In this document: one piece after another, positions 1 through 11,650 of the stretch
Layout of the letters: each line of letters begins with the position of its first letter
Position numbering within the stretch: position 1 is the first letter of the stretch
NCBI RefSeq assembly: GCF_047495875.1
Contig: NC_092471.1
Location: 6,221,001-6,285,000, forward strand
Origin: Pithys albifrons albifrons
Taxonomy: Eukaryota; Chordata; Aves; Passeriformes; Thamnophilidae
Length of the DNA: 64,000 bases
Direction of reading: 5' to 3'
Notes under the pieces: model-generated
What the model saw: the letters and a program-made list of their open reading frames with translations, nothing else
The model's database searches: none
Told to the model about the DNA's origin: nothing
Translations under genes and position numbers: made by a program

Positions 1-3000
1 ATCTGTTCGAAGCTGGCAGAGTACTTGGAGCCATGCCAGGCACAAAAAAGACACACTGACCCAAAAAAAGCTTCCAGTCTAATTCCAGGCTCCTTGACCT
101 CTTTGAAAAGCACAGTTTGGGGTGCAGAAAGAATTTGTCAGAGGGTAAGTCACAGGTGAGGACTTTACTAATGTGTCACCTGCTTCCCAGGAGCTGCTTG
201 TGTATGTGCCCTTTTGAGATGATGCCAACAGCATCTTCTACTCCAGCTGTCCTGCCCGCCAGACCCTGTTAATTTCCTTGCGTCCTGCAAATGGAATAGG
301 AAAATGTAGGCAGGGATGGTCAATCAGCGAAGGATGCTGCTGGAATGGCTGTGATGAAATCTTCCTTGTGCTGGTGTCAACATGGAACACCCACAATGCT
401 GGAGCAGGAGCTGGGTGACACGGGAATGGGGACGCAGATGGTGAACGTTTGTTATGTGCGATGTAATGGGAACTGGGTGAAAGCAGGTAGCAGGTTTCTT
501 GTGAGCATGAGCCCTGTCTCCTGGCTAGCTCTTAGCAGATGACCTTTGTGTAATGCTCATACAAAAGCAAAATATCCCTACAAAGGCACACTTGTGTGGT
601 TATAACTCCAGCATCCGGACGCGTGATTTGGCATCTACATAGGTTCTTAAAATGAGATCCTGAAAAAGAGACAAAGTTGAGTAAGGTTCCCCAAATCATG
701 AGATTAAAAATAAATGAGAAGGGTTTTTTCCTCATCACTGATTTCTGAGCATTCAGCCTAATCTGGGACCACGTTTTAACCATTTCTCTACATGCAGCAG
801 TACTGGAAATTTGTTGATTGTTTCTAGTGGAAGGTGATGTTCCCTCCATATCTGCTTTAGAGTGAGATAGAAGTCTGTATAAAACCCAAGCCTTTTATGG
901 CCATTCTTGTCTCTAAAATGACTTGGGCTCCCTTGCAGAGCTGCAGGACTACCACAGCCTTGAAAAGCTCTGTGCTGTCATCAGTCTAGACCCCTTTGGG
1001 TGGGCCACAGAGGAGTAGTAGACTGGGAGCAGTCAGTAGTATGTGGGATGTACTTCCTCTCCCTACATCACATTTGCTACAACCACACTAATGGTTTATC
1101 ATTCATGTACCAGGACAAAAGTGGAGTGACAGCAGGGCTGTGTGGGAGGGAGCAACCAAAGTGTAGAACATGGTGGGGGAAAGAGTTTTCCAAAGTGCTC
1201 TCTTTGCCACTGAACTTGAGGATACTTGGCGACACAGAGCTTTCCTGTGTGCCTGGAGAGAGAGAGTTCAGAACTTGGATATTGCCCCTGGTCATGCCAT
1301 GGTAAGAGCCTTTTGTTAAAGTTGGTTTTGGCAGGTAGGATTTGCCAGGGGATCCTGGAGCCACAAACCAGGCAAGTGCCCTCAGCCTCAGCCTGTGAAT
1401 GGGCAGCGATGTGTCCCTGCGACAGTGGTCGTTGGGCACATGGACTAAACACAGCTCAGGCCCCACACTCCTCAGTTTGCTCCACTGCTTCAGCCTCAGT
1501 CATCCCATCTGCCAGCTTCCCTAATGCAGGGAAATTTAAGGCTATTGGAAAATTGGTGGGCAGAGGAACTGGAATTTGAGGAGCACTGGTGGAAGTGACT
1601 GGGTGGGGCTGCCTTGTTTTCTGAATCCCTTCTCCTCCCAGGAAATGCTGGACTTGATTTTACAGCAGGGATGAATCAGAATCTCCTGGGGTACAGTTGT
1701 TCCCTGGGACCCAGTGCAGGCACAGTTATTCTGCTGCTCCAGGGATGTCTGCCCAAGGGCTGGGTGGTGTGAGACAGCCAACAAGCACCAGCAACATCCT
1801 CCCCCTCTCACTTTCTATTCCACTGGCCTTCTGCTGCAGGAATGCCATTAGCTGTATTTGGAGATGTGCTTTTGCTTAACAGGGGAATGTGAGAATTGGA
1901 CATTTCTATTTTCAATTCGGGAAAAATTGCATTTATTTTCCCTTGCTTTGCAGTAGAGTTTCCAGGTGATGCCGTTGGGGGAACCTGGCTACAGGGCTTA
2001 GTTTCCTGGCTATATGGGGTGTGAAAGAAATTGTTCCAGTGACATCAATGAACTTAATTCCAGGTTCCTTTGGCAGACAGTGGGAACCAGTGATTTACTG
2101 CTGATACATCTCCCAAGAGTTATTTTGTGTGCAAAGCTGGAATGCATCTTGTTAAACACGGGGTTTGCATGATATTGAATGATGATGGGAAAGTTACTGA
2201 TGTCTGTGTTTTTTTATTGGGCTTTAGAAGTCTTTTGGGCTGAACGGGCTCTGGTTTGAGGGCTGATGTTGGCTGAGGAGGTCTGTGCTGGTGACAGATG
2301 CTAAATGTGCATTTTCCTGCACAGCTGGCAAACGCATCCTGGTGCTGATGTGAAAACACCTATAAGTGCTGTCTTTGGTAAGGGAAGAATGACTGAAATT
2401 GGAAATAGGAGAAAACTAAAAGTGTATTGAAGCTCCTAAGTAGTAGAAATGCAAGAAACTTGATTTTCTCAACTCCCACACTGCGATTGAATCCATAAGA
2501 GTGGGTGTTGAGAATCTTTTATTACATTTCTTGCAATAGACATGAATTCATGTACAGTGGAGCTGGCTTTTATCTTTCCCAATTTTTGCTTGGTTTGGTG
2601 TGATATGAGAATACAGCTTTTCTGATTGGACATGAAAACATCAGGGCATAACAGAAGGTAACACATAAGCCTTGTTGACATTTAGTTTGCTTTTGCTTCA
2701 CCTTTTCTTACAAAAGCTTCCACAGTTTGTCAGCTGCTAAATCTAAACTGGAAGAGATTCCTCCTCATGAAACTCCACCATCCTCAGCACACTGGGACAC
2801 CCTGGACCTTTTAACCTCCCTTGAGCATCCTCCTCACTGGCAACATGGCTTAGTCCTGGCTCCTGTGGACCCTCCTGCTCACTCCAGTTCCCAAAACTGT
2901 CTTAGAGGATGACGTTCCCATGAATGTGGGATCCTTAGCTGGCTGCACCTTGTCTGGGATCCTTGGCTGGCTGCACCTTGTTTTGCCAGCAGCAATGGCC

Positions 3001-6000
3001 CATGGTCAGCAGGAATGAGGTTTTGCTGGTTTTGTGTGTCAGTGAGTGGCTGCAGCTGTGCCATGCCAGTGCTGTAGGTGCTCCTGCTCATTCACAGCCT
3101 ATGTTTCCCCACTGGAGGGATGCCCAGGAGTGGGAGGCTCCTGCCCCAGGACTTGCAGCCAGATCCTGGGTCACTCTGTGCATGCCTGGATGTGGTGGCA
3201 TCTGATCCCTCTCAGGCCACATGGATCAGCTCCTGTTCTAAGGTGGTGATCCAGCTGGTCATGTGAGAACATTCCTCTGTGGAACAGGCATGCTGCCTGG
3301 ATGATGGTCCACAAACCTGGACTGTACCAAGTTAAAAATTTCTCCCTAATTCTTTTTTCCATTCACAGCATTTTCTTTTCTGTTTTTTCCTTTTATCTTC
3401 AGTGTATATAAATCTAAGCCTTTTGAAAAGGTCATTCTATTTTTTCAGAAGCTTTGCTTTTTTTGGCTGTACAATTTCTTAGCTGAGCACACCCCCAGGT
3501 TTGGGTGATGGCAATGTGTGTCTGCGCTGAAGCATCAACTGCATGTAAGCCCTGGAAGGTCTTGGTGGAGAAGCACAGCCCCTGGGTCAGAAGAGAGGAC
3601 CATCTGGTGCCATATCCTGCCTCCTACACTGTGTTGGAGCAGGTGCTTGGGGAGAAGCAAAAGAAGGAACTTGCAGAGTGAGCCTTTCCATAAAAATCCT
3701 TCCCAGTCTGACAAAGGGTAGGATAATTTAAAGAGTCCTTGAACCTGACATGGTGACCATCATGCCTAGTGATGGACTAACCTCCCTGGGGCTTTCATGC
3801 CATGTGCAGGACATGGCCTTGCAGGGGCTGGGTCGCTTTGAATCATCGGCGTGGTGGCTGCTGCTGTGCGTCTGTCCTGTCTGGCTCCAAAGAAGGTGTT
3901 TGATGCTGACCTGACTCTGTAGTGAGTTCTCTGAGGGCCACCCAGGCCTGGCTGCCAGCATCACTGAGCTCCTGGCAGCTCCTGGGATCGCCCCACTGCC
4001 ACCTGTAGCCTGGGGACCAGAGTGTGCTGCCAGCAGCTGCACCACCCTGTCGTTCACGACTCCCACCATGTTCCAAGGGTGCAGCTCTTTCAGCAGCTCT
4101 GTCATCCCTTATCCCCTGTATTGTGCTGGTGCTCTTCCTAGGAAACATCAAAGGTGGAAGCTCAGCCACCCTGTAGACTGGGTTTTGCAAGTTCTGCCAG
4201 GTTGAGGATTTACCGAGAGATTTGTGTCAGGTGGAGATTTACCATCAGGCTATTGACTGAATTGGTCCAGGAGCCCTATCTTCTTCAGGATCAATACATC
4301 ACATCTTCCAGAAAAATAGGCTTTTATAAACCTAATCTAATTGCTAATCTTTCCCTCCAGATGTAAATCTGGTTTTGGCTGGCTGCAGATAGGAAGCTGG
4401 TGCCTGCAGGCTGAGACCAAGGCTTGGGGGAGCAGATGGTCCTGTGAGTCCCCAGCTGCAGTGAGGTGTGAGCTGTTACCATGGGCAGAGGGGACATAGG
4501 GGTTTGCATCAGTGAAAGGTATTGAAGCTTTCTGCCATAAATATTTTAGTGAGTCTTTTGTGTCGCTTGCTTGGCAAAGGGAATGGCTGCACCACCTGGA
4601 ATTACAGGCTGTTCAATGTGCCAGGTGTTTGTGCAACAGCAGAAATTATTATTCATACATTGAGATGGCTGAAGGAGAATTTGGTCTGTGTGGCCACCCT
4701 GGACAGCAACAGTGCCTTGTCCTTGCAGCAGATACCCCAGCAACAAGTGTCTGTGTATCAGGGCAGGATGCACCATCAGCTGAGCATGGTTTTGGTGCAT
4801 ATGAGGGTGTGTGCAGCTCAAAGGTGCTGTTAGAAATGACTAATGGTGACATATTTAGCTTCTGCAGCATACCTGAGATCACATGCAATTGCAGGAGAGA
4901 CCCACAGCGGCTTATTCACTTTACACAATAGAGTCTCTAAGTTTCTTTAGCAGCTGAAGAGTTTGGAGAGAAGGACACAGTGCAGGGTGTATTTTACTGC
5001 AGGGTGTTCCTCAAATGGGGAGAAGGTCCTCACAGGTCTGAATCTGTGGCCAGGCTGTTCTCTTGACTATAAGGGTATAATTGCAGCATAAAGTGGTTAA
5101 CCTGCATGTGCTCTGCATGGATGACTTTGGTGGAACTGAGCTTCCTCAGGGAGGAAGCCACTAAGTCCTGGCTGGTGAACTTTATGGCTGATCCCAAGAC
5201 CTTCAGTTCTCTGGTGTGTCCAGAAACCAATCCCATGGTTTACTCATCTGTCCAGGTCAGTCGAACACCATCCAATGGTTAGTTCAACAGGGTTTTTAAG
5301 ACCTGGCCTTTTGTCTGACACAATATATACAGATGTGGACACCTGCATCAGCCTGATAGGTGGATGGGGTCTGCAAGACTCTTTTCTGTTCTTGGCATCA
5401 AACATGCTCATGACCCCTTGCTAATGTCATATCCTGCTGGCACTTGTGCCTGTTCTGTTCGCAAATGAGGACATGAAGCCAATGGAGACACAATTTGCTC
5501 CCAGCTACCAAAGTTTAGTCTCAGAGCCAGGAAGCAGCCTCAGGACCTTGGCTGTCAGTTCTCTGCTTAGACCAGGTCCTGTAAATAACCTTTTGGTGGA
5601 TACAGCAGGCCTTGTTGAGGAGCACAATGTCCTATTCTCTGCCACAGATTCTCTAATACATGTGCCGTTCGGTATCTCCATCAGCCTCATGCCACCTGGC
5701 TGGTTGCCAGCCCCTCCTGGCTCCAGTTACCACAAACACCGTGTAAAAACCTGCTCTTCATGTGCACAGTGTTATATCCTGTTCCTGGGCGAGTACTGAT
5801 CAGATGGAGAGACAAGAGTATGGATCTGGTCATGTGGGTGTCAGGATCCTACTCCAGGTGTAAGTTTGTTGGGGAAGCCACTGCCTGGAGACCACACAGC
5901 TGCGGCAGATCTCCCAAAAGGTGGTGGTTGAAGCGTGTGCAGGCAGTAAGGGCAGCTGCCTGAATGCCTCCATCCTGCTACCCCACTCCTTTTGTACAGC

Positions 6001-6206
6001 CAGACTTTGTCACTTGGCGCAGGCTTTGTGTAGTGCATGCAAGCATGCCATTCACAATAAGGCTGTTTTCCTCTGTCCTGCTTTCTGGACATGGTGTGTG
6101 GAAAGGGAGAATGGGATTGGGTTGTGGATTGTGTTGATTTCAAAGTCTTTTGAAGCTGGTCACTGAGAAAGCAGGGTGAGGTTTAGCCACTCACTGTCTG
6201 AGACAC
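1..6206. other. No gene recognised (upstream or 5' intron of MCF2)
   Basis: Only short chance ORFs on both strands and one 28-bp tandem repeat at 2928. No exon with conserved residues and matching splice sites was seen. Confidence 0.55.
2928..2983 (+). repeat. 28-bp tandem repeat, two copies
   Basis: GGGATCCTTAGCTGGCTGCA at 2928 recurs at 2956 with one change. Both are followed by CCTTGT. Confidence 0.8.
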
Positions 6207-6752
6207 TGCTTTGGTTTAACCCCAGTTGGCAACTCAGCATCCCACATCCACTCACTCACTCCTGATGGGCTGGGGAAGAGAATGGGAAGGGTAATAGAGG
6301 GAAAACTCATGGGTTGAGATAAAGACAATTTAAAAGGTAAAGCAAAAGCCTTGCACCCAAGCAAAGCAAAACAAGGAATTCATTCACCACTTCCCATGGG
6401 CAGGCAGTTCAGGAAAGCAGGAGTCTGCCAAACATAACTGTGGGAAGACAAAATGCCATCACTCCAAATTTTACCCCCTACCTTCTTCTTCCACAGCTTT
6501 ATATGCTGACCATGACACCAAATGGTCTGGGATATCCCTTGGATTAGTTGGGGTCAGCTGTCCCTCCTATGTCCCCTTCCAACTCCTTGTGTACCCACAC
6601 CCCACTTGCTGGTGCGGTGGAGTGAAGAGCAGAAAAGACCTTGACTTATAACTCCATGAATTATCAACACTGTTCCCAGCACAACTCTAAAACACAGCCC
6701 CATACCAGGTACTTTGAAGAAAATGAACTTTATTCCAGTCAAAACCAGCACA
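6207..6752 (-). mobile_element. Solo LTR of an avian endogenous retrovirus
   Basis: About 546 bp bounded by TG and CA. Read on the minus strand it starts TGTGCTGGTTTTGACTGG and ends with GGGGTTAAACCAAAGCA, the pattern of an abundant bird LTR family. It has a TATA-like ATATAAAG (minus strand, near 6500) and an AATAAA near 6729–6734. No internal gag/pol sequence flanks it, so it is a solo LTR. No clear target-site duplication was seen. Confidence 0.75.
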
Positions 6753-9700
6753 GATGCCCACCAAGACAATGGAGACTCAGGTTTCCTGCAGCAAGGGGCC
6801 CTGACTGCTGGGGTAGGATGAGTTTCTCTGTATCTTCTTGGAGGAGCTCTTTGGATTTTTGCAGCTCATTAAATGTCAAGTTTAACTGTTCCCCTTATCC
6901 AAAATGAATGCTGCAAGTGATGGGCTGCAGGGTCACTCCTTTAGGATGTTTGGAAAGAATATGGCAATCGACTGAGTTGGGGGGACAGGTGGTACATTGG
7001 TTTTTGTCGTCAGAAATAGGGCTGTGTTTCTGTTCTTTGCCCCAGTGAATATTTAATTTTGCAAAGTCAAGCAGCTTCAGCAGGAGAAGCTGGAAGGGTC
7101 ACTCTCCTCACTGTGCTGGGTTCATTGTTGGGGCACTCTGCTTGAAGGGATTTTAGTTCCCACTCCTGTGCAAAGCAAAGATGGGAATGGCTTAATCCTT
7201 GCACCCAACATAGTCTGTGCTCCACAGGCTGTTCAGGGAGGCTTGCACTGACACTGGCCTCAGACAGGGATGTCTGTGACAGCTGGATGAAACCCTGCTC
7301 ACTAAAACTCCCTTAGCACCAGAGCTTCCAGCAAATGCTGTTGGTGTATGTAGGTCTGTGTTAAGGGCATCTTTAGTCTCACAGGAACCACTGGAGCCAG
7401 GTTGGCCTTCCTGCAGTGGTACAGCCTGACACAGATGGTGGCTGGTGATCCCAGTTAGCCCAGCAAGTCAGAGGGACGTGAAAATACATTACAAATTTGC
7501 TGATTTTCAGACTTCCTCAACGCCAAATAAATGCTGCTTCGCTGGCTCTCCAAATGGACAAGCAGTCGAGAACAAGCAGATCATGGAGAAGCTCAATGTG
7601 ATCCTTTACCCTTTTCATTTGATTTGCTTCAGTTTTGTTTCCTAGACTACGGCAGCAACGCCCACATGAAAAGCTGCTATTCTTCATTCACAACAAAGCC
7701 ATCCCTAAATGAATTTTATAGCAGCAAACAATATTTGGCCAGTGTGGTGAGTGTAAGGCGCTGTTATGTCAGCTTGGCAGATGTGTTACACAGCTGCTGT
7801 CTGCAGATGCTGTGGGCCTGCAAAGGTTGGAAAAAGAAAGAAAACAATAGTTGCTAAAGACCAAAGCACTTCAGAGTTTAATTGAGTGTTAAAAGAGGAA
7901 TTTGTACTCAGACTGTAGCTGTCCCCTCTCTAAATGTCACTACAGACCTCCACTGTACATGAAAATCCCTCCGTGGTGAATTGCCTAGAAATGGGAGATT
8001 GCTGACAGTGGGCATCATTCTCTCAACTGCAGTCTGTGCAATGGCCTCGAGATACAGTCCTGTGAAGTGGACCCAGCAAAATGTTTTGGACTGTGTAAAC
8101 CAACAGATAGGGACAGGACACATTCAGCAGGACTCCTTGCTGAGTCCGTATTAGTTTTTCTCGGTGGGGTAGAAAGCTCTGAATGCCCCCTTTGTCTTTT
8201 CTCTGCTTGGCGTCACGGATCCTCCGAAACTCTGTGTCATGGCAACGATTACCCTGTAGAAGAGTCTCTGGATGTGTTAATTGCAGCAGCATTTTATAAA
8301 TACCCAATTTAGAACCTATATAAAAATGATACTACACTATTATCACAATTTACCCATCCAGATGCTGCTGGTTTTTAGTAAAACCTGAGGTCATACCAGC
8401 TGTGTGGGGACAACAGTGTAGTTTATATCCTCTTGGATGCTGAAACATGGGGAGTTTAGGCTTGATTTTGTAACAGCTGATGATCACAAAGCCTCTTTTT
8501 GGCTTTGAAAGAAACAAGTGGACTTCCATGAATCCTTAACTTCCTCTGCCTTGTGCCAAGCAACATGCAGCCTGGCTGTGCTGTTCATAGGCAGTGTTGG
8601 CCAGTACCCTGGGGTCTTTGCTGTACTGTCTCAAGAGTGTCCTTTAAAGAAGAAATCCCCAGCTTGCTCAAGAACATCAACCAAAGCCTTGTTTGAGAGA
8701 TAGATATCTTTGGTGCCTCACTGCCTTTCATTGCTATTTTTCCAGAGATTAATATTTGAGGACAAAGGTCATGCTTCTGTACAGGATTTATTGCAGTATC
8801 CAACTGATGTGCCTCAGGCACAGCAATGCACTTGTGAATTTGATGCCAGCACTTGATTTTCCATAATATTTGCCCAGGAGGTTGAGTGTGGCCAACACAG
8901 AGTGAGTGCCAAGGATGAGTTGGCCAAGGAGTGGCTCTAATCAGACCACAATCAGGATGTTGTTGTGCCTTGACCTTGCTAAAGGGCAGCCATCCTGCTG
9001 TTCTGCCACTGTTGGATTATCCTAGCCCACAGGAGTTGGGGAGGGTTTGTAAGGTAAGGGAGTTGCTCTCCATGCCTTCACTGCCTATGGTAAAGTACTC
9101 CCACCTATTAATTCCTTGAATGAGTTATTTTGGTTGTTCAACTTGGCACTGCTCAGAAGAACATGATTTTCTGCAGGTACTGAAAGCCCTGTTCCAAAAC
9201 TGTCATCCCTTGGGAAGTGAAATACTCAAAGTCATAAGGGTGTAGGAATCTGGGTATCCAACTCTGTGCCAAAGTCAAGGATGAAACATTCAGTGGAATA
9301 AAGTGTTGAGGAGCAAGTAAACGGTGACTCCCAAGCATGGTAGGTACCCTCTTCCTTTGATGCTTTGTACCTCAAACCCCTAAATGTCACATCCCTTTCC
9401 CATCATGACCCCGGTGTTGTGCTTAGCTGTCAGGCTGTGCGATTGGGGTCACCTGTGCCTGTGTTTCCAGAGGGCATAGCGGGTCCTACTATAGCCCCCA
9501 GCACAGGCAGGATTAAAACATCCATTGTTTTTGCAGTTTCCATGACAATTGTGGGGAAATTGTAGGTAAGAGAGATGTCAAAGAAGAAGCACTGGACTCT
9601 GAAAGTAGATAGCGTGGGTTTGGGATTATATTTCTTTTCTGCAAAGCAAAGTTTGAAAACATCTGAGCAAAAATGCTCATATTTTTTCCCCAACAATAGT

Positions 9701-11581
9701 TGCCTCCAGCATAGTTTAAGGCTGTAGATTGTTCGGTTGTTCTCAATGCAAAAATATCTTGTGAAGCTTTTTATTGAGTAATTTTTTACCATGCAAAGGT
9801 TAATCCCCTTTCCCCAGCCTGGTGCCCGATCAGCTCTCAATTAACTGGCACATCCCTCCCATATCAATGCAGAACCAAAACAAAAGCTGCGTTTTCTGTC
9901 AACCTGGAGCTGTGTTTGCTTTTACTGTTGAGCACTTGAGTCATGAGTGAGTGTTACAGCACGTGGCAAAACTGTGCCTGGATTTGCTGGTGGCTGCATT
10001 TCTGGGAAAGTCAGGAATAGGCAGGGTGAGCATTGGGTACAGGCTTCAGTCTGACTAAACAGACAGGCTGCTGAGCAGCCCTATGCTGATTTGAGTCAAA
10101 TATGTGTGCACAGTGTGGGCTTTTGTCTTGTATTTCCAAAGACATGCATGTTTGATATCATCTACTTCATGTGTTCAAGCTCCTTAAGTTATTAAGTGTG
10201 AATTTTATCAGTATGAAACTATTGACTGGGTGAAAAAGTCAATGAATAGAGAAGAAATCTCCTGCCGCTGGTTGTCCTCAAGTTGGGTGAAGGAGTTGAA
10301 TGAGAGACAAATATTTGAAATATCTTTGCAAGACAGACTTCTTTCTTAACAAGAGCAATTCTAGAGCCTGTTAAAATCAAGAATGTTTCTGTAGATGCCA
10401 GTGGGACTGAGGCTTGATCCTTAACAAATGAAAATCACATTTTTATCTACAAGAGGGAAAACCAGCAGCATGTACACAGAAGGGTAGAAAGTAGGCCATG
10501 TCGGGTGGGGGCTGCAGGAGGCAGAGCATCCCCCACCTCCTACACATCTGGGCTGCTGTGCTGAAGCACCATACAGCCTGGTAAAGACCTGAAAAAACTT
10601 TCGATAAAGTAGAAGTGACCAGAAAGCTTTTGGGAAAAGGGAAATAGAATAAATATTGATTATGCTGGAGTATGCTGAAATATGCATCCCAGCTGATTTA
10701 AAACAGCCAGAAGATTATTCCCTAGGACCAACTCAGTGAAATAATCAGTGTTTAAAATTTGATTATCAGAAAGCTCAAGGACTTTAATCTGTATAGATGT
10801 GTTTTAAAACATTTATTTGCAGGAACAAGGATATCTAATTTTTAGCTCTCATTCCGTATGTAGATAATCCAGAAAAATGTCTACTAAGCTTCTTGTGTTT
10901 AGTCAGTCTGGTCTTTGTTTCCTTCTCCCAGGGAAGGGTAAAGTTGTGTATGCTGTTCTGATGTGCTTCATTTCCACTGAAATGAACACAGTGCTAAATA
11001 TGGTATTCAAACAGCCTCTCCCATTATTTAATCAAAAAGAAATCTAATAAATGAACATAAACCCAACAGCCTCTCCAGTGCCTATGGCCCCATGCCAGGT
11101 GAAAACATGACTTCAGAAGCTTATTTGTTCAAAATTAAAGACTGTAACAGTCTAAAAGCTCCCAGTGCAGCAGACTTGGACGCTGCTGTTCCCAGCAGAA
11201 ACCTCAGCCCATTGCATTGGCAAGGCTACGAAGCACTGGGAGACTTTGTAAAATAGGGGAGTGAAATTACTAATCCCAAAATATAAAAAATTACACTGGA
11301 TATGACCCTTCAAGGGTTGAGGGGAGAGCTCTCAAGCTCAGGGCACTGCTCACTTGATACTTTTACTAGAATACATTTGTTGCTGAATTGTGGCTGTGCC
11401 CTGTTATAGTTATTAGAAACTTTTATTTCTGTAAGATCCATGTATCCTTTGTTACAAAATTTCGTGTATAATTTAGGGAGCTGCATTTGATTTAAGTTCC
11501 ACCTTTGGATTAACACATTGATAACCATGTTTGCTTTGGATCTGTGCTTTCTTTTTGAACGCTGCTTTTCTCTTTTTCCAG
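6753..11581. other. No gene recognised (upstream or 5' intron of MCF2)
   Basis: Unique sequence. One stretch (7646–7746) has a good pyrimidine tract, AG and GTGAGT, but its frame cannot join exon 1 directly and its peptide is not recognised. Confidence 0.5.
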
Positions 11582-11650
11582 AAACTGCAATACCCATCTG
11601 TGCAAAGGACATCAGTGATGATCTGATGAAGGAGTTTGCTTTTCTGTCTG
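11582..11650 (+). CDS. MCF2: MCF2 exon 1 in window: start of Sec14-like region
   Basis: The acceptor follows a pyrimidine tract ending ttttccag and the donor is gtgagt. The exon enters with two bases of a split codon and reads AIPICAKDISDDLMKEFAFLSG, leaving one base (G). The FAFLSG-G-RG junction is typical of the Dbl/Dbs subfamily just before the Sec14-like domain. An upstream exon ending with one base of a codon is required, and I did not find it in 1–11581. Confidence 0.88.
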
